Notes under the pieces: generated by a model
Told to the model about the DNA's origin: nothing
What the model saw: only the letters and a program-made list of their open reading frames with translations
The model's database searches: none
In this document: positions 1 to 6,742 of the stretch, in pieces
Layout of the letters: each line of letters opens with the position of its first letter
Position numbering within the stretch: position 1 is the first letter of the stretch
DNA from: Phycisphaerales bacterium
GTDB lineage: Bacteria > Planctomycetota > Phycisphaerae > Phycisphaerales > SM1A02
NCBI GenBank assembly: GCA_009691785.1
Contig: SIAM01000026.1
Location: 1 to 32,142 of the forward strand
DNA: 32,142 nt
Reading direction: 5' to 3'
Translations under genes and position numbers: made by a program

Positions 1-73
1 GGGCATTTCATTGGTCGTGCGCCTTGGTTCGTCCGGCTTTGAAAGGCGGCTGCTAGGGGCATGAAGACACCAG

Positions 74-102
74 TTGAGTTTGTGGCGCATCTACGCTATT
101 CT
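74..102 (+). promoter_or_regulatory. candidate sigma-70-type promoter for rpmH
   Basis: A TTGAGT element at 74-79 and a TATTCT element at 97-102 are separated by 17 bases. Each matches the consensus at four of six positions. Transcription would begin near 109, giving a leader of about 20 bases before rpmH. This is a manual match only; other weak matches exist nearby. Confidence 0.35.
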
Positions 103-117
103 GTTCGACCCTACTTG

Positions 118-122
118 AAGGA
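118..122 (+). promoter_or_regulatory. ribosome binding site of rpmH
   Basis: AAGGA lies six bases before the ATG at 129. It supports that start codon for this very short gene. Confidence 0.7.
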
Positions 123-128
123 ACCGAC

Positions 129-263
129 ATGCATTATCCGCACAAACTCAGTCGAATTAAAAAGCTCCGCAAAGTTGGCTTCCGAGCCCGCATGAAGACC
201 AGCAAGGGTCGCGCCATTGTCAATCGTCAACGACGCATCGGTCGAGCTGTTAAGACCCGCTAA
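129..263 (+). CDS. rpmH: 50S ribosomal protein bL34
   Basis: This 44-residue, very basic protein has the L34 core GFRARMKTSKGR followed by an arginine-rich tail (RQRRIGR), the pattern that anchors L34 in 23S rRNA near the polypeptide exit tunnel. Length matches the family (44-46 residues). The N-terminus, MHYPHKLSRIKK, differs from the usual MKRTYQPS start. The ATG has a good Shine-Dalgarno sequence six bases upstream. In most bacteria the next gene is rnpA, the RNase P protein. Here it is a shikimate kinase gene starting five bases after the stop, so the two are probably cotranscribed. The family call is confident. Confidence 0.93.
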   Translation: MHYPHKLSRIKKLRKVGFRARMKTSKGRAIVNRQRRIGRAVKTR

Positions 264-268
264 TCAGC

Positions 269-841
269 GTGTCAACATCACCAATATTGGTTTTGATTGG
301 ACTGAGACTTTCCGGAAAGTCCACGCTTGGTTCTATTGTGGCCGCGCATTTGCAATGCGAGTTTGTGGATCTTGACAATGCGGTTCTACAAAAACTTGGA
401 GCAACAAATGTCAGGCAAACATTTCACGACATGGGCGAGGCCGCGTGGCGCGATGCCGAGCGCGTTGAACTGACGCGCTTGCTTGCGGCGAAATTGTGTG
501 GCGTGCTTTCGCTTGGCGGCGGAGCGCCAACGGCGCCGGGCGTGGCGGACATTCTGCAAGCCGCCAAAGCGCGTGGCGACATTTTCATAGCCTTGCTTGA
601 TCCAGGTGAATGCGAACTGGCCACGCGATTGACTAACAACCGCGGTGATCGACCGTTGCTCAACGCAGCCAATGCAAGTGGCGACGCGGCCGCCGACGCC
701 ACGGCGGAAGTGCGCGCGCTTTGTGCAAGCCGCATGCCGCTGTATCGCACGCTTGCCAATGTGATTGTGGACACAAAAGAAAGTGAACACGCGTGCGCCA
801 AGACTTTGCTTGCCGCGTTTGCTAGCGCGCGCGCGCGGTGA
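269..841 (+). CDS. aroK: shikimate kinase
   Basis: The 190-residue protein phosphorylates shikimate at the 3-hydroxyl with ATP, the fifth step of the chorismate pathway. Visible motifs are a Walker A loop GLRLSGKST near residues 11-19, the shikimate-binding DLD (FVDLDNAV), GEAAWRDAE with the substrate-binding arginine, the LSLGGGAP loop, the lid arginine in RGDRPLL and the RMPLYRTLA adenine-side motif. All key residues are present, so it should be active. The start is a GTG five bases after rpmH. The last 16 codons lie in the first copy of a 60-bp tandem repeat whose unit carries an in-frame TGA. Without the repeat, the frame of the third copy would run to a TGA at 989-991, giving a slightly different C-terminus. 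Confidence 0.9.
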   Translation: MSTSPILVLIGLRLSGKSTLGSIVAAHLQCEFVDLDNAVLQKLGATNVRQTFHDMGEAAWRDAERVELTRLLAAKLCGVLSLGGGAPTAPGVADILQAAKARGDIFIALLDPGECELATRLTNNRGDRPLLNAANASGDAAADATAEVRALCASRMPLYRTLANVIVDTKESEHACAKTLLAAFASARAR

Positions 842-951
842 AATCTCAATGCGTGCGCCAAGACTTTGCTTGCCGCGTTTGCTAGCGCGCGCGCGCGGTG
901 AAATCTCAATGCGTGCGCCAAGACTTTGCTTGCCGCGTTTGCTAGCGCGCG
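791..951. repeat. 60-bp direct tandem repeat, about 2.7 copies
   Basis: Copies start at 791, 851 and 911. The first two are identical over 60 bases, and the third is identical for 41 bases and then diverges. The unit ends in a run of alternating GC followed by GGTGAAATCTCAAT. It overlaps the 3' end of aroK and supplies its stop codon. Perfect identity points to a recent slippage event, or to an assembly artefact. Confidence 0.95.
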
Positions 952-1031
952 TGCCAAGCGCTTCTATGCGGCGGTCGAATTCAGTTTGTGAAAAACTGAC
1001 CGCTTGGAGACAAACTTACGCGCACACCGCG

Positions 1032-1826
1032 CTATTTCCCTGCGCTTGGATCTGGCTTCACGCGCGCCAAAGGGCGAGCCACTTCAATGCCGCGCTCATC
1101 CAGCGCAATCACGCCTAATTCACGCAACGCCGACTGCGCCGCAGCCTGCTCGCCGGCTTTTTTACTGGCGCCCCAACATGATGTAAAGCGACGATCCCCG
1201 CTGAGAACCGCTATTTCAAAGCACTTTGCGTGGTCGGGTCCCTTCTCATCCAGAATCATGTAAATAGGAGGCGTCATGTGCAGCGACACCAGCGTTTGTT
1301 GCAGCACGCTCTTGAAGTTGTGTTGATGCCCGCCCTGCAATGACTCATGAATGCGCGGTCCAAGATGGCGAAGAATGAACGCCTGCGCCGGCGCAAGTCC
1401 GCCGTCCAAATAAATGGCGCCAATGATGGACTCCAGCACCGCCGCGCTCACGGAACCCGGAAGCGTGGACGCGGGACCCATGCCCTTGCCAAGGCGCAGC
1501 GCCTCGTGCAATTTCAACTCAATGGAAATTTCAGCGCAAACTTGGCGGCTGACCGCGTGGCTTTTCACTTTGGTTAAATCGCCTTCCAAACTTTCCGCAA
1601 GCAAGCGGAACAAATGTTCGCACACCACAAGACCAAGTACCGCGTCACCCAAAAATTCCTGGCGCTCGTTGCTCTTTGATCTATGGTCCGACAGCGACGC
1701 ATGCGTCAAGGCCGTTTCCAAATGCGTGATGTCTTTAAAGTGATAGCCAATGCGCTCTTGAACTGCTACAAACGAAATGTCTTTCACAAGAACCTCTTGC
1801 CGCGTGGGCGGCGCTAAACGACTCAA
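1032..1826 (-). CDS. rnc: ribonuclease III
   Basis: The 264-residue enzyme cleaves double-stranded RNA in rRNA processing and mRNA turnover. An N-terminal endonuclease domain (about residues 20-165) has the signature NERQEFLGDAVLG, with a Q where L is usual. A C-terminal double-stranded RNA-binding domain (about 170-245) ends in the typical GASKKAGEQAAAQSAL helix. The first two catalytic acids (E and D of EFLGD) and the last (E of LESIIGAIYLDGG) are present. The position that aligns with E. coli D114 is alanine in SAAVLESIIGA, where ADxxEAxIG is usual. The gene is convergent with aroK and starts at an ATG with no strong ribosome binding site. Family identity is secure; full activity is less certain. 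Confidence 0.93.
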   Translation of the reverse strand: MSRLAPPTRQEVLVKDISFVAVQERIGYHFKDITHLETALTHASLSDHRSKSNERQEFLGDAVLGLVVCEHLFRLLAESLEGDLTKVKSHAVSRQVCAEISIELKLHEALRLGKGMGPASTLPGSVSAAVLESIIGAIYLDGGLAPAQAFILRHLGPRIHESLQGGHQHNFKSVLQQTLVSLHMTPPIYMILDEKGPDHAKCFEIAVLSGDRRFTSCWGASKKAGEQAAAQSALRELGVIALDERGIEVARPLARVKPDPSAGK

Positions 1827-2006
1827 TGTCGCGGGTTCTCCAGAAGACTCCCGTTTGAAACAAGGAAGTCACCTGGAGATCACGCGTTCAAATTGCTCAC
1901 GCGAGCAACTTGGGCAATACGGCAAACGCAAATCAGTAAGTCAGACAAGTAATCATAGGCGGCTCAGGCACAAACTTTCCAAGGTTTTGACGGCTTTTGA
2001 AAAAAA

Positions 2007-2399
2007 TTATCTTAACTGTCCAAGCGAAGCGCTTTCAATCAACTCACTCATGCGCATCTCATCCGTGTCGCTGGCAAAACTTTGAATTTCAATGCCCATT
2101 CGCCGCGGTCCTGGATCATCGATCTCATCAAAGACGCGCGTGACAACGCCGACGAAATGAATAGCCTTGAGAATGCCCGCGAAAAAGAAATCAACTTTAA
2201 CTTGTTTGCCCACTGTCAGAGCGTTGTCCAGCTCCAAACGAATTCCGTTCGCACTGAGGTTGTACACATGACCTTCCATTGGCTCGCCGTCGCTATGAAC
2301 AACCACTCGCGAAACATCAGGTCGCAAAGCGAAGCGTTCATTCACGCGTCGTTCATTGATGCTGTTGGGTTCAAGGGTTTGCATTGAGGAATTTTGCAT
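2007..2399 (-). CDS. PilZ domain protein (predicted c-di-GMP receptor)
   Basis: This small protein consists almost entirely of one PilZ domain. The c-di-GMP-binding RxxxR motif appears as RRVNERF, and the second motif (D/N)xSxxG appears as NLSANG about 35 residues later. Stand-alone PilZ proteins bind c-di-GMP and often act on the flagellar motor or export. An ATG at 2417 would give 136 residues. I chose the ATG at 2399 (130 residues) because a sigma-28-like promoter ends at 2425, which would put the transcription start almost on the 2417 codon, and because AAAGAA lies just upstream of 2399. A short T-run follows the stop codon on this strand, without a clear hairpin. The partner is unknown. 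Confidence 0.85.
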   Translation of the reverse strand: MQNSSMQTLEPNSINERRVNERFALRPDVSRVVVHSDGEPMEGHVYNLSANGIRLELDNALTVGKQVKVDFFFAGILKAIHFVGVVTRVFDEIDDPGPRRMGIEIQSFASDTDEMRMSELIESASLGQLR

Positions 2400-2424
2400 A
2401 CAATTCTTTAGCGTCATACGCCTG

Positions 2425-2452
2425 TTATCGGTCGAAAGATCTCGTGAACTTA
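2425..2452 (-). promoter_or_regulatory. candidate sigma-28 (FliA) promoter of the PilZ gene
   Basis: On the minus strand, TAAG (2452-2449) and ACCGATAA (2432-2425) are separated by 16 bases. The FliA consensus is TAAA, 15 bases, GCCGATAA, so this matches 3 of 4 and 7 of 8 positions. A FliA-family sigma factor is encoded at 7585-8601. Confidence 0.5.
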
Positions 2453-2497
2453 AACTTCTTTAAACATTCGGGACACAAATACGCCATACATGTAGTG

Positions 2498-2506
2498 TGC
2501 TATTAA
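2498..2506 (+). promoter_or_regulatory. possible extended -10 promoter element for ilvC
   Basis: TGC followed by TATTAA (2501-2506) resembles an extended -10 element (TGnTATAAT). No convincing -35 is present. The start point would fall inside the inverted repeat at 2508-2535. Confidence 0.3.
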
Positions 2507-2507
2507 A

Positions 2508-2535
2508 TTTGGCATCACCAAATAAGAATGCCAAA
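2508..2535. promoter_or_regulatory. 8-bp perfect inverted repeat upstream of ilvC
   Basis: TTTGGCAT at 2508-2515 is the exact reverse complement of ATGCCAAA at 2528-2535, with a 12-base AT-rich spacer. It lies between the candidate promoter and ilvC, so it may be an operator or an mRNA hairpin. Confidence 0.5.
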
Positions 2536-2539
2536 ATGC

Positions 2540-2560
2540 GACAAGTTTTTGTCTTTTTTT
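2540..2560 (+). terminator. weak hairpin plus T-run just upstream of ilvC
   Basis: GACAA (2540-2544) pairs with TTGTC (2549-2553), followed at once by seven T residues. The five-pair stem is weak, so this is at most a leaky terminator or attenuator in the ilvC leader. Confidence 0.3.
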
Positions 2561-2573
2561 GTACCCTGCCATT

Positions 2574-3611
2574 GTGTCAACGCCAAAGAACACGCTTAAA
2601 GAGGCGATAATTATTCAAAATGAGGTGGATGCGCCATTGTCACCGCTGATTGGAAAGTCTGTTTGCATATTGGGTTACGGAAATCAGGGGCAGGCACACG
2701 CACAAAATTTGCGTGACAACGGTGTGTTGGTGCGAGTTGGTAGCGAGCCTGGCACCCGTGGTTGTACGGCGGCGAAAGCGGCTGGATTTGAGGTGCTTTC
2801 AAGCGCCAAAGCAGTAGAAAACGCGGATTTGGTGATTATGGCCCTACCCGATGAGATTCATGGAAAAATGTGGGATTCGGCTATTGAGCCAAACCTTGCG
2901 CCGCATGCCGTGGTGGGATTTTTGCATGGGTTCTCAATTCGCTTTGGCATGGTCAAGCCCCCCGCCCACATTGGCGTGGTCATGGTGGCGCCCAAGGGTC
3001 CGGGCAAGACAGTGCGCGATCGCTTTGTCATGGGTCAGGGAATTCCTAGTTTGTTTGCGGTGCATGCGGGCGGCGTGAACGCAAGCAACACACGCGCGCT
3101 TGGACTGGCGTGGGCCAATGGAATTGGTTCGCTGCGCGCGGCGATTATTGAAACCACTTTCACCGCCGAAGCGGAAACGGATTTGTTTGGCGAGCAATCG
3201 GTGCTGTGCGGCGGAATGTTGGCGCTGGTGCAAGTGGCGTATGAAACTTTGGTTGAAGCTGGATATCCACCCATGCTTGCGTACATAGAATGTTGCCATG
3301 AACTGAAACAGGTCGCGGACTTGATGTACGCGCGTGGGCCATCCGGCATGCGCGACTCCATAAGCACCACGGCGGAGTTTGGCGCGTTTGATGCGCAGCA
3401 TATTTTGTTGACCCAACAATTGCGCGCGGACTTCAAACGCATTCTGACTTCCGTGCAAAATGGAACTTTTGCGGCGCGCTTTCAACGCGACGCAGATGAT
3501 GGATTTACGCGCTTGAAAAAAATGCAGGGCGCCGCGCTGCAACATCCAATTGAAGCCACTGGTCGCGCGGTGCGAGGCCTGATCCCCTGGCTGAAGGATG
3601 AACAAAAATGA
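2574..3611 (+). CDS. ilvC: ketol-acid reductoisomerase, class I
   Basis: The enzyme converts acetolactate or acetohydroxybutyrate to the dihydroxy acid in valine, leucine and isoleucine synthesis. The Rossmann fingerprint is GYGNQGQAHAQNL. The catalytic histidine lies in FLHGFSIRFG, the magnesium ligands in ETDLFGEQ and IECCHELK, and the substrate-binding serine in SISTTAEFG. Length fits the class I family. The start is unclear: TTG at 2559 lies in a T-run, GTG at 2574 is my choice, and neither has a ribosome binding site. The cofactor loop reads GSEPGTRGC, where NADPH enzymes usually have LRPGSKSW. That change places an acid near the 2'-phosphate site. The stop overlaps the uppP start (ATGA), so the two are cotranscribed. 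No ilvB or ilvN is nearby. Confidence 0.95.
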   Translation: MSTPKNTLKEAIIIQNEVDAPLSPLIGKSVCILGYGNQGQAHAQNLRDNGVLVRVGSEPGTRGCTAAKAAGFEVLSSAKAVENADLVIMALPDEIHGKMWDSAIEPNLAPHAVVGFLHGFSIRFGMVKPPAHIGVVMVAPKGPGKTVRDRFVMGQGIPSLFAVHAGGVNASNTRALGLAWANGIGSLRAAIIETTFTAEAETDLFGEQSVLCGGMLALVQVAYETLVEAGYPPMLAYIECCHELKQVADLMYARGPSGMRDSISTTAEFGAFDAQHILLTQQLRADFKRILTSVQNGTFAARFQRDADDGFTRLKKMQGAALQHPIEATGRAVRGLIPWLKDEQK

Positions 3612-4525
3612 CCGTATTTGACGCAATTATCCTTGGAATTGTCGAAGGCGTGACGGAATATTTGCCCGTGAGCAGCACTGGACATCTCATTCTGGCGGCC
3701 TCCATGCTGGGTCTTGGCAAAGAAGCTGGCGGCGCCAACATGGCGTCCGTTAAGGAGTCGCTGGATCAATTTGAAATCATTATTCAAGGCGGCGCAATTT
3801 TGGCGGTGGCCGGCTTGTACTGGAAACGCTTGCGCACCATGGCGCAAGGTTGCGTGGGCGTGGCCCTGCCGCAGTTGGCCACTCGGGAATCTAAAATTGG
3901 TTTTGGATTGCTGGTGAAACTTGTGATTGCGTTCATTCCCGCGGCCGTGGTTGGCTTGGCGTTTCGCAAGACCATCAAGGAGCATTTATTTTTTCCTGGA
4001 CCTGTTGTGGCGGCGCTCTTGATTGGCGGCTTGGTGATGGTGCTGTTAAAAAATTGGAACCAGAAAAAAATAGATCAGCACTATGAGCCGGGCGACGCGC
4101 TGGCTCGGCTTACACTGCGGGGAGCGTTATTGATTGGCATGATGCAAGTGTTGTCCCTGATGCCAGGCACCAGCCGCTCACTGGTGACGCTGCTTGGAGG
4201 AATGCTGGTTGGCCTTCCACCGGTTGCCGCGGCGGAGTTTGCGTTCTTGTTGGGCTTGCCAACATTGGGCGCGGCCTCGCTGAAGGAAAGTTGGGACATA
4301 TTTCATAACGATGCAACAACGGTGCAACAATTTGTGGCGGCTTTGGGCGGACCACTTCCCATTATCGTGGGGCTTGTCACGGCCACCATCAGCGCGGCTA
4401 TAAGCGTGAAATGGCTGGTGAAATGGCTGGGAAACCACACTTTGGCGGTCTTTGGCTGGTGGCGCATTGTGGTGGCTGGCAGCTTCGCCTGGGCCGTGTA
4501 CGCCGGTTGGATCGCGCGTTCATAA
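3608..4525 (+). CDS. uppP: undecaprenyl-diphosphate phosphatase (UppP/BacA)
   Basis: This 305-residue multi-pass membrane enzyme removes a phosphate from undecaprenyl diphosphate, recycling the lipid carrier used for peptidoglycan and O-antigen. The first motif, EGVTEYLPVSSTGHL (from residue 13), holds the family's glutamates, serine and histidine. The second, LMPGTSRSL near residue 190, holds the arginine; the residue after SRS is L instead of the usual G. Eight or so hydrophobic segments are visible. Length is slightly above the usual 265-280, through an N-proximal insert (KEAGGANMASVKE) and longer loops. Its ATG overlaps the ilvC stop. Confidence 0.95.
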   Translation: MTVFDAIILGIVEGVTEYLPVSSTGHLILAASMLGLGKEAGGANMASVKESLDQFEIIIQGGAILAVAGLYWKRLRTMAQGCVGVALPQLATRESKIGFGLLVKLVIAFIPAAVVGLAFRKTIKEHLFFPGPVVAALLIGGLVMVLLKNWNQKKIDQHYEPGDALARLTLRGALLIGMMQVLSLMPGTSRSLVTLLGGMLVGLPPVAAAEFAFLLGLPTLGAASLKESWDIFHNDATTVQQFVAALGGPLPIIVGLVTATISAAISVKWLVKWLGNHTLAVFGWWRIVVAGSFAWAVYAGWIARS

Positions 4526-4577
4526 GCTCAAATTTATTTTCCCAATATGACTAGGATCACGCTTCGAAAGAAATCCA

Positions 4578-5015
4578 ATGGGACAAGCCACACTTGCATT
4601 TCGTAATTTACTTGTGCGCGCAGCCATCTTCGTGGTGCTTGCGGCGGCATTGGCGTGGTTTGTTGGTGGAACACTTTTTGGTAAGCACCGCGTGAACTTT
4701 CCCGCCATCACATGGGATGGCCGCGAATGGGCCGCGCAAGTGATTGGCAATGGAACGCGCCCCGATGAAGTTCGTTGGCGATTGCTTTCTAAGACAGGCG
4801 AGGACCCATGGCATGTCCTGCCAATTTCTGAAACTGGCCGATGGAGCCAACTTGTTGGACCCAGTGTTGACGAGCAAGGTTTGTGGATCAAGGTCGCCGA
4901 AAATGCTTCCACGACATCGCCAAAATTGACATGGTCGCTCATTCGATTCGCAAAGGCGAACTCCAAACCGACCAAGACACTCATTGCAAGCGTGACGCCA
5001 CCAGCCGCGCAGTGA
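4578..5015 (+). CDS. hypothetical protein with one N-terminal membrane segment
   Basis: I do not recognise this 145-residue protein. Residues about 12-32 form a hydrophobic segment (AAIFVVLAAALAWFVGGTLF), preceded by arginines, so it is probably anchored with a periplasmic C-terminal part. The remainder is tryptophan-rich, including ITWDGREWAAQ and RWRLLSKTGEDPW, and shows no catalytic motif I know. It starts 52 bases after uppP in the same direction and may share its transcript. The coding frame is supported by the membrane segment and by codon use like that of its neighbours. Confidence 0.65.
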   Translation: MGQATLAFRNLLVRAAIFVVLAAALAWFVGGTLFGKHRVNFPAITWDGREWAAQVIGNGTRPDEVRWRLLSKTGEDPWHVLPISETGRWSQLVGPSVDEQGLWIKVAENASTTSPKLTWSLIRFAKANSKPTKTLIASVTPPAAQ

Positions 5016-5126
5016 TTGCTCCGCGCATGCCAGCGTGGGCACACCAACATTCATGATTCAACGCACCAACCAATCCAACGGATGGCCATTGTTCACAATG
5101 CAAACGGCGCGTGGCAACAACTCTGC

Positions 5127-6677
5127 TTAGTCGCCAAAGCGAATGCCCTGGGCCAGCGGCAAATCAGTGCCCCAATTCACGGTGCATGTTTGACGGCGCA
5201 TGTATTGCTTCCACGAATCAGAGCCACTTTCGCGGCCGCCGCCCGTATCTTTTTCCCCGCCAAACGCGCCGCCAATTTCAGCGCCACTGGTTCCCAAGTT
5301 CACATTGGCAATGCCGCAATCGCTGCCTTGATGCGACAAGAATCGCTCGGCGCCGCGCACGCTGTCGGTGAAGATGGCGCTGGAAAGACCTTGGTCGACG
5401 CCGTTGTGAATCTCCATGGCCTCCTCGAAATTTTTCACGCTGAAGATGTACAAGATTGGCGCGAAAGTTTCTTCGCGACAAATCGCCGGCACAACGCCCT
5501 TGGGCACGCTGATGATTGTGGGCTCGCAGAAATATCCTGGACGATTGTCGTATTTGGCAAGACCAGGCAAGCCGCCACAATTCACATGGCAGCCTTGCGC
5601 AACAGCTTGCTCAATTGCGCTCTTCATTGCGTTTTTTGTTTCCGCATGAATGAGCGGACCCATGAGCGTGGACTCATCCATTGGGTCGCCAATTTTTATG
5701 CTGGCATACAAGTGCGTCAACTTGTCCGTCAGCTTCTCAACAATGCTTTCATGCACAATCAATCTTCGGGTGCTGGTGCAGCGTTGCCCCGCCGTTCCCA
5801 CCGCGCCAAACACAACCGCGCGCTCCACCAATTTCAAATCGGCGTCGGGCATGACAATAATGGCGTTGTTGCCGCCCAATTCAAGCAGCGCGCGGCCCAA
5901 GCGCCCCGCCACAACTTGCCCAACTTTGCGCCCCATTCGGCAGCTTCCAGTGGCTGAAATCAGCGGCAATCTGCGGTCCGCCACCATGCGCTCGCCCACT
6001 TCGCTGTCGCGGCCAATGACAAGCCCAAACACATCGCGCGGGTCGCCGTAGGCTGGTCTGAAAATAGTTTGCGCCTGCATGACGCGCTGCGCCACTTCAT
6101 TGCAGGCAATGGCAACAACCGGCGTAATTAAACTTGGCTTCCACAATGTGGCGTTGCCACAGGTTGCGGCAAGCATGGAGTTCCACGCCCATACCGCGGC
6201 TGGAAAATTAAACGCGGTAATGCAACCAATGGTTCCAAGCGGGTGCCACTGTTCAAACATGCGATGACTTGGCCGCTCGCTGTGCATGGAGTTCCCATAG
6301 AGCTGGCGCGAAAGTCCAACCGAAAAATCCGCGATGTCAATGCACTCTTGAATTTCGCCAAGACCTTCGGCGCGAATTTTTCCAGCTTCAAGCGTGACCA
6401 ATTCGCCAAGATCACTTTTATATTTGCGAAACTCCTCGCCAATTTGACGGACAATTTCGCCGCGCTGCGGAGCGGGCAACATGCGCCACGCTTTTTGCAC
6501 CGCCACGCAACGCCCAATGGCGGCTTCCAACTCGGCCGCAGTATCCATGCGCACCGTCGCAATGGGTTCGCCAGTTGCGGGACATTCGCTCACAATGCTG
6601 TCGGCGCCGCCACAAGGCAGCAAGCGTGGATGTCGATCAATTCCAAGGCGTTTCAATAGGTCTTTTGCGTTTGGCAT
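5127..6677 (-). CDS. aldehyde dehydrogenase, ALDH7 (antiquitin/AmaB-like) family
   Basis: The 516-residue NAD-dependent dehydrogenase matches the alpha-aminoadipic semialdehyde dehydrogenase group, which acts in lysine breakdown. The C-terminal stretch GGEKDTGGGRESGSDSW, then KQYMRRQTCTVNWGTDLPLAQG, is characteristic of ALDH7. Catalytic residues are Cys300 in GTAGQRCTSTRR, Glu266 in LELGGN, Asn157 in AFNFPAAVW and Lys180 in LWKPS. Length fits. Its start faces scoB with about 65 bases between the two genes and no clear ribosome binding site. No other lysine-catabolism gene is adjacent, so the physiological aldehyde is not settled by context. Confidence 0.93.
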   Translation of the reverse strand: MPNAKDLLKRLGIDRHPRLLPCGGADSIVSECPATGEPIATVRMDTAAELEAAIGRCVAVQKAWRMLPAPQRGEIVRQIGEEFRKYKSDLGELVTLEAGKIRAEGLGEIQECIDIADFSVGLSRQLYGNSMHSERPSHRMFEQWHPLGTIGCITAFNFPAAVWAWNSMLAATCGNATLWKPSLITPVVAIACNEVAQRVMQAQTIFRPAYGDPRDVFGLVIGRDSEVGERMVADRRLPLISATGSCRMGRKVGQVVAGRLGRALLELGGNNAIIVMPDADLKLVERAVVFGAVGTAGQRCTSTRRLIVHESIVEKLTDKLTHLYASIKIGDPMDESTLMGPLIHAETKNAMKSAIEQAVAQGCHVNCGGLPGLAKYDNRPGYFCEPTIISVPKGVVPAICREETFAPILYIFSVKNFEEAMEIHNGVDQGLSSAIFTDSVRGAERFLSHQGSDCGIANVNLGTSGAEIGGAFGGEKDTGGGRESGSDSWKQYMRRQTCTVNWGTDLPLAQGIRFGD

Positions 6678-6742
6678 AGGGCGTGAAGCATATCGAAATT
6701 ACGGCAGTTGCCGTGGCGGGCAAGTCAGCGCACAATCACCCA

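Noticed and set aside
791-951. The 60-bp repeats as a CRISPR array
   Set aside because: The copies are directly adjacent with no variable spacers, and the unit is coding sequence of aroK.
966-1000. A terminator between aroK and rnc
   Set aside because: A six-pair stem (CAGTTT with AAACTG) is visible but has no T-run after it in either direction, so it was not called.
2934-3626. A 230-codon leftward open frame
   Set aside because: It is antisense to ilvC, which has all catalytic motifs; the translation is low in structure and rich in His and Arg.
5016-5957. A 313-codon rightward open frame
   Set aside because: It lies opposite the ALDH7 gene, whose motifs are complete; the frame has no recognisable domain and reflects codon bias of the real gene.
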